A stretch of 64,000 nt of DNA from contig NZ_JAUYWA010000020.1 in the NCBI RefSeq assembly GCF_030689025.1, positions 1 to 64,000 on the forward strand, read 5' to 3'. Origin of the DNA: Oceanobacter sp. 1_MG-2023. Its GTDB lineage: Bacteria; Pseudomonadota; Gammaproteobacteria; Pseudomonadales; Oceanobacteraceae. Of this stretch, positions 57,552-64,000 are shown in pieces (the stretch's first letter is position 1; the number at the start of each line of letters is the position of its first letter). The position numbers and the translations under genes are program-made. Below the pieces are notes generated by a model that was not told where the DNA came from, searched no databases, and was given only the letters and a program-made list of their open reading frames with translations.

Positions 57552-57932
57552 ATGGTACTCAAAAAAGAAGATTTATTGTCTGAAGCCTCAGTGTCCGTTA
57601 ACCCGGTCAACGCAGAGGAAGCTGAAGGACTGCTGGCCAATGGTGCAGTCGTGCTGGATGTACGGGAACCGGCTGAGTTCGAGATGGGCCACTTGCCGGG
57701 AGCGGTCAATGTACCGCGTGGTGTGCTGGAATTCAGGGTGGGGGATCATCCGGCGTTGACTGATAACACCGCCAGCATCCTGTTGTATTGCAAAAATGGT
57801 GGCCGCAGTACATTGGCCGCCCATACCCTGAAACGTATGGGGTTTGATCAGGTAAAAATGCTGGTGGGTGGTTTTGATGGCTGGAGTGGCGATGTCCACA
57901 AAGTGGAAATTGATCCAAGCGTTTACCGATAA
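57552..57932 (+). CDS. rhodanese-like sulfurtransferase
   Basis: A 126-residue single-domain rhodanese with VLDVREPAEFEMGHLPGAVNVPRG and an active-site loop CKNGGRS (catalytic Cys80). No signal peptide. It lies 151 bases after ybgE and ends before a strong terminator, so it could be the last gene of the cyd transcript or an independent unit. Confidence 0.9.
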   Translation: MVLKKEDLLSEASVSVNPVNAEEAEGLLANGAVVLDVREPAEFEMGHLPGAVNVPRGVLEFRVGDHPALTDNTASILLYCKNGGRSTLAAHTLKRMGFDQVKMLVGGFDGWSGDVHKVEIDPSVYR

Positions 57933-57950
57933 TTCCAGTACAACCCAGAC

Positions 57951-57982
57951 AGCGGATTTGGTGATAACCAATCCGCTTTTTC
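57951..57982 (+). terminator. terminator after the rhodanese gene
   Basis: AGCGGATT/AATCCGCT stem (57951-57958 with 57969-57976) followed by five T residues, 19 bases past the rhodanese stop. Confidence 0.9.
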
Positions 57983-58034
57983 AGGCTGATTGTATTCCTT
58001 TGTGCATATTTGGTTATTTTTGAGAGAGATAACA

Positions 58035-58610
58035 ATGAAAAAACTATTAACGTTGACGTGTCTGGTTGGCGGCCTGGCAGGTGCGCTGGCAAGTACTGCC
58101 GTTCGTGCCGAGCAGCCTGAAGAAGGCAGCCTCAACCAGGAAGCGCGGCAGCAAGCCATGATGTTTGGCAAGCAGCTGATGCAAACCGTACAAAAAGGTA
58201 TGAAGGCGGGTGGCCCAACCGAAGCGATCCATCTGTGTAATGTGGAGGCCCCCGAGATTGCTACGGCACATAGTCAGGGAGACTGGGCGGTAGGACGTAC
58301 CTCATTAAAAATACGTAATCCGGACAATGCCCCGGACAGCTGGGAGCTGGCCACGCTGAAGGACTTTGACCAGCGCCTGGCTGCAGGAGAAACCCCGGCT
58401 ACGCTGGAAGCCAGTATCGTTGAAAACGGCGAATATCGTTATATGAAAGCGATACCAATAGGGGCATTGTGTCTGAACTGCCATGGTTCGGCCTTGGCAG
58501 AGCCAGTACAAACCCGTCTCAGTAAACTGTATCCGCATGACAAGGCTGTGGGTTATCAGGCCGGTCAGCTACGGGGTGCGTTTACCTTGCGTAAAACATT
58601 GGCCGAGTAA
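58035..58610 (+). CDS. periplasmic c-type heme protein, DUF3365 family
   Basis: A 191-residue exported protein starting at 58035 (GAGAGAG upstream; the earlier frame start at 57990 lies in the terminator region). A signal peptide ends near VRAEQ (about 25). The DUF3365 (Tll0287-like) domain follows, with a single heme site CLNCH at 146-150. It is probably a periplasmic heme sensor or electron carrier. It has its own promoter behind the preceding terminator. Confidence 0.87.
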   Translation: MKKLLTLTCLVGGLAGALASTAVRAEQPEEGSLNQEARQQAMMFGKQLMQTVQKGMKAGGPTEAIHLCNVEAPEIATAHSQGDWAVGRTSLKIRNPDNAPDSWELATLKDFDQRLAAGETPATLEASIVENGEYRYMKAIPIGALCLNCHGSALAEPVQTRLSKLYPHDKAVGYQAGQLRGAFTLRKTLAE

Positions 58611-58770
58611 TACCCGATGTGAATAAATACCCTGCTTGCAGCAATAATACCGAGGCGTTTTATGATTTGATGGCCAAGGTGTCGCCTGCATCAGGGTATT
58701 GGCAGGCCGTAGGTATTGGATCAAGTAAACGCATGGATTGGACAGCCGCCTGTTTCAGGAAGGATAGAGA

Positions 58771-59217
58771 ATGACCCAGAAGATTTCAGAACACAGCATG
58801 GATTTACACTGGCAGCGCGAAGGTGAATTTTCTCACCAGGGGTTTGAGCGCCGCCATCAACTCGACTTTGGCCATCAGGTACAGCTGGCCGCTGGCGGTG
58901 CCGGTAACGATTATGGCAGTGACCCGGAGCAAATGCTGGCGGCCTCCATGGCCAGTTGTCATATGATGACCTTCCTGGCGTTGGCCGCCAAAAAACGTCT
59001 GAACGTGGTGTCGTATGAAGACCACGCGGTTGCGGAACTGGCCCAGCGAGACGACGGTCGCTTTCATATTAGCCGTATTCTTCTGTCGCCACTGGCGGTA
59101 TTTGAAGGTGATAAAATTCCCGATGCTGAAGCCATTCTGGCCATGCATCACAAAGCCCATGAACACTGCTTTATTGCCAACTCGGTACTGTGCGAGGTTG
59201 AGGTTAACCCACGTTAG
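58771..59217 (+). CDS. OsmC-family peroxiredoxin
   Basis: A 148-residue OsmC/Ohr-fold protein. The two catalytic cysteines are Cys63 (ASCHMM) and Cys133 (HEHCFIANS), as in thiol-dependent hydroperoxide reductases; GSDPEQMLAASMASC is the family signature. It reduces organic peroxides or related sulfur species. The AAGGA upstream of the ATG supports the start. Confidence 0.92.
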   Translation: MTQKISEHSMDLHWQREGEFSHQGFERRHQLDFGHQVQLAAGGAGNDYGSDPEQMLAASMASCHMMTFLALAAKKRLNVVSYEDHAVAELAQRDDGRFHISRILLSPLAVFEGDKIPDAEAILAMHHKAHEHCFIANSVLCEVEVNPR

Positions 59218-59494
59218 CCGACGGTTGGACACGGGGTAACGCCGAACGCCGTACTCCGTCCAATAATCATTGTAACAAGCGGCTGGTCAGTAACCGGCCG
59301 CCCTGCTGAAACCGGCTTCCCTGAATAATTTTATTTAATCAACGCTGACTTGTTTGGCGTGTCTGTCTGTTTAATGGCCCTGGCTGTTACCTGGCTGCCT
59401 TGATATGAGTCAGCGGTATCGCCGGTTGCGTTGGCTAGACTGAAAACAATGGCTTTTGCCGTATTCTTTCAGCTTTCAGCCCCCGGAGACCGCT

Positions 59495-60016
59495 ATGGCC
59501 GATACCCCAGCCTCAGAACAACACTATATCGACCCTTATCGGCAGTTATCGCCATCGCGGTCGTTTGAGGATCATGTACACCATCTCTATCGTGTCTTAC
59601 GTGAGCAGTACTCTGGTATCGATCGTTTTTCTCTGGCGCGCTATCAAGCCGACACAGGTTACTTGTCCAGTCTGACCTGCGCCGGAGACGATACCCGGCT
59701 ATTGGACGGTTATCAGATGTTGCTGGAAAATGTGCCATCGCTGCAATCCCTGGTCGCCAGTCCGGGTATTCGGGTGGTGGGGGATATGCGCAAGTTTCGG
59801 GTGGAAGAGTTGCCGGCACACAGTGCGGCGTTACTGGGACAGGGTTATCGTTCCAGTCTGACCATGCCGATGATGAGTGACGGTCGTTTGCTGGGGATGT
59901 TGTTTCTGAATGCTCGCACTATCAATTATTTTACCGCGCCGATGGCGTCTTATTGCACCTTGTGGGGACACTGGGTAGAGCAGTTGCTGGCTCAAGAGTC
60001 GTTGGTGGGGAACTGA
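59495..60016 (+). CDS. GAF-like domain protein
   Basis: A 173-residue soluble protein starting at 59495 (GGAG upstream); the frame opens at 59456. The core (about 30-165) looks like a small-ligand-binding GAF domain: FSLARYQADTGYLSSLTCAG, then GYRSSLTMPMMSDGRLLGMLFLNA. No output domain is attached, so it may act as a sensor for a partner; function unknown. Confidence 0.7.
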   Translation: MADTPASEQHYIDPYRQLSPSRSFEDHVHHLYRVLREQYSGIDRFSLARYQADTGYLSSLTCAGDDTRLLDGYQMLLENVPSLQSLVASPGIRVVGDMRKFRVEELPAHSAALLGQGYRSSLTMPMMSDGRLLGMLFLNARTINYFTAPMASYCTLWGHWVEQLLAQESLVGN

Positions 60017-60058
60017 GCCAGGGTCCTTTCGGCTCACACAGTGTGGCAAGTTGTTGGT

Positions 60059-60628
60059 TTAACGGGTTGGGCAGCTCTCTGCGCTACTGAGTTGGCCCGC
60101 TGCAAACTGTTTCAGGGTAGTCATTGGAACATGGTCGCCGGTGTCGCGGCCGTACCACGCGAGCTGGACTTCTCCTTGCTCCGAAATCAAAAAATCCGCC
60201 GGTACCAGCTTCATGTGCGGGTTGTGAATATCGCTTTTTCCTCCTTTGAGCAAGCCGCGGATCATCTGTGGCAGACGGAACAACATGGCTTTGATAAGGG
60301 CGGTGGTGGAGTGTTCGATACCATAACGTTCGTACAGCTGTAGATCGGGGTCACTGAGCAAGATAAACGGACGCGGGTTGCGGGCCACAAAACGCCGGAC
60401 TTCTTCCGCTGTTGAGCTGAAGACTGCAATGATTTCAACATTGGCCTCCTGAAAAGCATTGTATTGGTTGGTGAGTTCATAAAGGCGCACATTACAAAAA
60501 GGGCAGGCGGCATCGCGAAAAAAAGCCAAGAGAATTTTTTTGCCCGAGTAATGGCTCAAGCTGACGGAGTTGCCATAAATATCTTTGGTTGAGAACTCGA
60601 TAGGCGTACATGGGGCGGTGAGTTTCAT
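60059..60628 (-). CDS. redoxin/AhpC-TSA family thiol protein
   Basis: A 189-residue thioredoxin-fold peroxiredoxin-like protein with a CPFC site (Cys42, Cys45) in FFRDAACPFCNVRLYEL, and LLSDPDLQLYERYGIE in the second half. It probably reduces peroxides or disulfides. Single gene, convergent with the GAF gene. Confidence 0.85.
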   Translation of the reverse strand: MKLTAPCTPIEFSTKDIYGNSVSLSHYSGKKILLAFFRDAACPFCNVRLYELTNQYNAFQEANVEIIAVFSSTAEEVRRFVARNPRPFILLSDPDLQLYERYGIEHSTTALIKAMLFRLPQMIRGLLKGGKSDIHNPHMKLVPADFLISEQGEVQLAWYGRDTGDHVPMTTLKQFAAGQLSSAESCPTR

Positions 60629-60720
60629 AGGGGAAGCCTGTCAAATCAAGCATGAGAATAATCACTGCGTGAGTGGTTACAGGCAGCGGTCGATGGTGCT
60701 TTCAGACCATCTACTTGATC

Positions 60721-60742
60721 GTTCGTTCAAATGTTCGTTCAA
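60721..60742. repeat. 10-base direct repeat at the araC 3' end
   Basis: GTTCGTTCAA occurs at 60721-60730 and 60733-60742, two bases apart, overlapping the AraC-family gene's stop codon. Probably a local duplication; a protein-binding site is possible, because AraC proteins bind direct repeats. Confidence 0.35.
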
Positions 60743-61701
60743 TCGGCTGATCCAGCGGACACATGAGTGCCGTCACGTTGCTCTCGAAAGGCGGTGGGTG
60801 CCAAACCCACCCGGCGGCGGAAAAAACGTGAGAAATACGCCGGGTCGTGGAATCCGAGGTCGTAGGCAATCAGTGATACCGGGACGGAGGAGTAAATCAG
60901 CATGCGCTGGGCTTCCAGAACCAGCCTGTCGTAGAGCAGATCGGTGATGTTCTTGTCGGCGATTTGTTTGCAGGTACGGCTGAGGCTGGTGGGAGTGGTG
61001 TGCAGTGCCTGGGCGTAAAATTCGACCGATTGATGCTGGCGGTAATGCCCTTCGATCAGGCTGTTGAGGTGGCGAAAGCGCTCACTATGAATGTCTTCCG
61101 GGGTGTTGTCCGGGTGTTCTTCAAGCAGGCGTCCAAGTTTGAGTAACAAACCAAACAGCAACCAGGCAAACATGGATTTTTTGCCCAGGGCGTTACCCAG
61201 GTACTCTTCGGTCAGCTGCTGTACCGTCTGGTCGATAAAGGTCAGCTCTTTTGGGTGCTGGCTCAGCTGAATAATCCGGGCACTTTGCAGCAGTTCCTGC
61301 CCGAACGGAAACTGGCGGGCAAACTGGTCATCCTGAATCAACAGCCGGGAAACGGTAATCACACAGCCTTCGGTGGCTTCCCGTTCAAATTCAAAGCCAT
61401 GCACGACACCGGCAGGCACCGAAACAATCACAGGGGCCTGATGATGTTCTTCCTGGCCATCAATAAAGACGCGTACCGAACCGCTGCGCACAAAAATCAG
61501 CTGGAACATGTTCGGATGGGTATGAATATTAATGGCCCAGTCGAACAGTCTGGCTCGACTGGGTATGTCCTCGATATGGACAAATTCGGGATCGCTGTCC
61601 GATGGGGCCTCACTATACAGGGTGTAGCGGGAAATGCGTTGATGGCTGCCAGCAGGTGGGCGGGCCTGATCGACTATAAGGTGTAACGGGGTGGTATTCA
61701 T
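60739..61701 (-). CDS. AraC-family transcriptional regulator
   Basis: A 320-residue regulator with a cupin-like N-terminal sensing domain (about 35-150, INIHTHPNMFQLIFVRSGSVRVF) and two C-terminal helix-turn-helix units ending HDPAYFSRFFRRRVGLAPTAFREQR. It lies just upstream (in gene order downstream) of the aldo-keto reductase and oxidoreductase genes, which it may control; the ligand is unknown. Confidence 0.9.
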   Translation of the reverse strand: MNTTPLHLIVDQARPPAGSHQRISRYTLYSEAPSDSDPEFVHIEDIPSRARLFDWAINIHTHPNMFQLIFVRSGSVRVFIDGQEEHHQAPVIVSVPAGVVHGFEFEREATEGCVITVSRLLIQDDQFARQFPFGQELLQSARIIQLSQHPKELTFIDQTVQQLTEEYLGNALGKKSMFAWLLFGLLLKLGRLLEEHPDNTPEDIHSERFRHLNSLIEGHYRQHQSVEFYAQALHTTPTSLSRTCKQIADKNITDLLYDRLVLEAQRMLIYSSVPVSLIAYDLGFHDPAYFSRFFRRRVGLAPTAFREQRDGTHVSAGSAD

Positions 61702-61800
61702 AAGGCGTTGTTATACATGTTTGTTATTTTTATAGCATAAGTGCCATGGCCCGAACCGGTGTTGCCGATTGCGGCATGCCATGGCGGTCATCGAAGCCAC

Positions 61801-62796
61801 TTACTCTGCGAATTCTTCGGTATCCACTTCGACTTGCTGTGCCAGGTTATAGCGTCTGCCGCTGACCGTCTGCTGATTGATCAACTGATTCAGCTCATGG
61901 ATAACATCGGCCGATAGCGAGACCGTGGCGGCTTGCAGGTTTTCTTGCATATGGGCAACACTGCGGGTACCCGGGATCGGCACAATATGATCTCCTTGCG
62001 CGCAGACCCAGGCCAGAGATAGCTGAGCTGGCGTACAGCCAACCCGTTTTGCCACTAGTCTGAATGTGTCCAGCAAGGTGAGGTTGGCGGCAAAGTTGTC
62101 TGGATGGAAGCGTGGCATATTGCGACGGATATCCTTTGGCTCCAGCGAGTCAACCTCTTGCAGGCCATCTGCCAGAAAACCACGGGCAAGGGGAGAAAAG
62201 GCCACAAATGCCGTGCCCAGTTCCCGGGTGGCTTGCAGTACGGCAATCTCGGCGTTGCGGCTCCACAGTGAATACTCTGTTTGCAGTGCGGCAATCGGAT
62301 GTATCGCATGGGCCCGGCGCAAGGTTGCGGCGGAGACTTCGGATAAACCGATCGCGCCGATCTTGCCCGCTTTGACCATCTCGGCCAGTGCTCCAACGGA
62401 TTCTTCAATCGGCGTGTTGGGGTCAAGGCGATGCAGGTAGTAGAGGTCGATATGATCAACTTGCAAGCGGCGCAGACTGTTTTCGACCTGTTGCTGCAAG
62501 GTCGCCGGGCAGCCGTTGATTTCCTTGAGGCCGCTTTGCTCGCCAATCTGCATGCCACCTTTGGAGGCCAGGAAAATATCGTTGCGCAGTGGTTTCAGGG
62601 CTTTGCCCAGCAGCTGTTCGTTTTTGCCGCCGCCGTACAGGGTGGCGGTATCAAAATGGCGGTAGCCCATATCGAAAGCGGCGTGTAAGGCCCGGATGGC
62701 GTCGTCTTCCGGTAGTGGCACACCGTAGGCATGAGACAGGTTCATACAACCAAGACCGATGCCGGGATGATTAAATTCAGTGTTCAGCGCAGTCAT
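61801..62796 (-). CDS. aldo/keto reductase
   Basis: A 331-residue NADPH-dependent TIM-barrel reductase. GYRHFDTATLYGGG carries the catalytic Asp and Tyr, and DLYYLHRLDPN and IPIPGTRSVAHMQENL are typical of this class. The start at 62796 (GAGGTA upstream) is preferred to 62850, which lies in the terminator region. The substrate is probably an aldehyde or sugar; the Gfo/Idh neighbour suggests carbohydrate metabolism. Confidence 0.9.
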   Translation of the reverse strand: MTALNTEFNHPGIGLGCMNLSHAYGVPLPEDDAIRALHAAFDMGYRHFDTATLYGGGKNEQLLGKALKPLRNDIFLASKGGMQIGEQSGLKEINGCPATLQQQVENSLRRLQVDHIDLYYLHRLDPNTPIEESVGALAEMVKAGKIGAIGLSEVSAATLRRAHAIHPIAALQTEYSLWSRNAEIAVLQATRELGTAFVAFSPLARGFLADGLQEVDSLEPKDIRRNMPRFHPDNFAANLTLLDTFRLVAKRVGCTPAQLSLAWVCAQGDHIVPIPGTRSVAHMQENLQAATVSLSADVIHELNQLINQQTVSGRRYNLAQQVEVDTEEFAE

Positions 62797-62810
62797 AAAA
62801 TACCTCGTGT

Positions 62811-62840
62811 CAGAAACGGAAAAACCGGCCAAGCCGGTTT
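62811..62840 (-). terminator. terminator of the Gfo/Idh gene
   Basis: AAACCGGC-CAA-GCCGGTTT stem (62822-62840) with T residues following on the minus strand, 70 bases past the Gfo/Idh stop and before the aldo-keto reductase start. Confidence 0.85.
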
Positions 62841-62909
62841 CTGGAAACATCTGGATGGTACATCGGCCCCTGTCTTTTCAAGCTTTCAAGGCAGAGGCCT
62901 GCTGGCTGC

Positions 62910-63860
62910 TCAGTCTGCGTTCAGCAGTTGCTCCAGCTGATCCAGGGTTTCCATCGCCGGCAACACTTGCGCGACGCTGGAATTTGGCTCCCGGCCTTCC
63001 TTGACCGCGGCGATAAACTCGCGATCCTGCAGTTCTATGCCGTTGTTGGAGACGGCGACACCGGACAGGTCGATCGGGTTTTCGTAACCATCGACCAGAT
63101 CATCATAACGGGCGATATAGGTACCCTGGTCACAGATGTAGCGGAAGAAAGTACCAAAAGGCCCTTCGTTGTTAAACGACAGCGACAGCGTACAAATCGC
63201 GCCACTGGGGACTTTCAGGCCAATGCTCATGTCCATGGCGATGCCGAGGTCGGGGTGAATCGGACCTTGCATTCCCTGGACCTTGCTGCAGGTTTCGCCT
63301 GTCTGATACTGGAACAGGTCAACCGTGTGGCAGGCGTGATGCCATAACAAATGGTCGGTCCAGGAGCGGGCCTGACCCTTGGCATTGGTGTTGGTGCGAC
63401 GGAAAAAATAGGTCTGTACGTCCATTTGCTGCACGTTCAGTTCACCGGCCTGAATCTTGTTATGAATCCACTGGTGTGACGGATTAAAGCGGCGCGTCTG
63501 GCCAGACATGGCCACCAGCCCGGTACGCTGCTGGACTTCAACCAGCTTGCGCGAATCTTCAATATTGTCGGCCATGGGAATTTCGACCATAACGTGTTTG
63601 CCAGCTTCCAGGCACTGAATGGCCTGGGCGGCGTGCATACCGGTCGGGGTGGCGAGCAAGACACCGTCGATGTCGTCGCGGGCGAGGGCTTCTGCCAGGT
63701 CGGTGCAATAGTGTGGAATGCCACGTTCTTCTGCGACTTGTTTGATCACGTCAGGGCGGGTGCCGACAACGGATACGACGTCCGCGCCATCGATGTTAGC
63801 GACGGCGTCCAGGTGTTTCTGGCCAAAGGCGCCTGCGGCACCTGCAACACATAATCTCAT
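62910..63860 (-). CDS. Gfo/Idh/MocA-family oxidoreductase
   Basis: A 316-residue NAD(P)-dependent dehydrogenase with a Rossmann GAAGAFG at 7-13, the VLLATPTGMHAAQAIQCLEAGKHVMVE family signature (about 68-94) and a C-terminal substrate domain with HHACHTVDLF. It likely acts on a sugar or inositol derivative. Expressed upstream of the aldo-keto reductase on the minus strand. Confidence 0.92.
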   Translation of the reverse strand: MRLCVAGAAGAFGQKHLDAVANIDGADVVSVVGTRPDVIKQVAEERGIPHYCTDLAEALARDDIDGVLLATPTGMHAAQAIQCLEAGKHVMVEIPMADNIEDSRKLVEVQQRTGLVAMSGQTRRFNPSHQWIHNKIQAGELNVQQMDVQTYFFRRTNTNAKGQARSWTDHLLWHHACHTVDLFQYQTGETCSKVQGMQGPIHPDLGIAMDMSIGLKVPSGAICTLSLSFNNEGPFGTFFRYICDQGTYIARYDDLVDGYENPIDLSGVAVSNNGIELQDREFIAAVKEGREPNSSVAQVLPAMETLDQLEQLLNAD

Positions 63861-64000
63861 TTTGTTCTCCTGATCGGTGTAGCGGTAGCACCGGATGCCG
63901 GTTGTTGGCCGGGTAGGTCATGTAAGGTGCCGCCGGTACCTGTTACGGCTTGTTGGTTATCAGTGAGGCTGTTATGGCCTGCTGCTGACAAGCGTACTGA
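63861..64000. other. intergenic region at window end
   Basis: 140 bases containing the upstream leader of the Gfo/Idh gene. No further complete gene is visible before the window ends. Confidence 0.4.

Overview
The window looks like a chromosomal segment of a marine-type gammaproteobacterium, probably of Oceanospirillales/Pseudomonas-like affinity. This rests on conserved gammaproteobacterial gene orders (glyA-nrdR-ribD-ribE-ribBA-ribH-nusB-thiL, and lptD-surA-pdxA-rsmA-apaG-apaH facing amgK-murU-djlA), a Gram-negative outer-membrane assembly set, cytochrome bd with CydX/YbgE, a TRAP transporter and a cation/solute symporter. I see no rRNA or tRNA gene, CRISPR array, complete insertion sequence or prophage. 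Species-level assignment is not possible from reading alone.

Layout. 1-3.4 kb: an MbnP/MbnH pair (copper-binding lipoprotein plus its di-heme oxidase) joined to a His-rich outer-membrane barrel. 3.5-7.2 kb: a dTDP-L-rhamnose block (rmlACD facing rmlB), AT-richer than its surroundings and bracketed by the barrel gene and a decayed copy of that gene's 3' part (7225-7443). 7.5-16.6 kb, all minus strand: ybaK, DUF1653, SIMPL, thiL, nusB, riboflavin genes, nrdR, an orphan small gene, glyA. 16.7-20.8 kb: a large multi-PAS GGDEF-EAL protein. 21-25.6 kb: ettA, then an overlapping pair of DnaT-like and phage-P-like replication genes, then a NYN-LOTUS protein. 25.9-32 kb: symporter pair, dGTPase, and a 5'-nucleotidase lipoprotein with a collagen-like stalk. 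32.1-37 kb: the stress module prkA-yeaH-spoVR. 37.5-47.5 kb: glpE and the outer-membrane biogenesis / peptidoglycan recycling cluster. 47.8-53 kb: a TRAP transporter with a TatT lipoprotein and a sigma-54 activator whose PAS domain carries a four-cysteine cluster. 53.2-59.2 kb: a metal-site-less ETHE1-like protein, cydABX-ybgE, a rhodanese, a c-type heme DUF3365 protein and an OsmC protein. 59.4-63.9 kb: GAF, redoxin, AraC, aldo-keto reductase and Gfo/Idh oxidoreductase.

How the parts may work together. The first three genes look like one translationally coupled envelope copper (or other metal) unit. The cyd neighbourhood combines a sulfide-tolerant quinol oxidase with several sulfur or redox proteins (rhodanese, OsmC, an ETHE1 relative), which suggests a sulfur-stress/respiration neighbourhood, although the ETHE1 relative appears catalytically dead. 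The most unusual observations are the barrel-gene duplication around the rml block, the degenerate ETHE1-like gene with apparent coding continuation in another frame, the triplicated DnaT domain paired with a P-like loader, the four-Cys PAS activator of the TRAP locus, and an EF-hand-like loop in the symporter.
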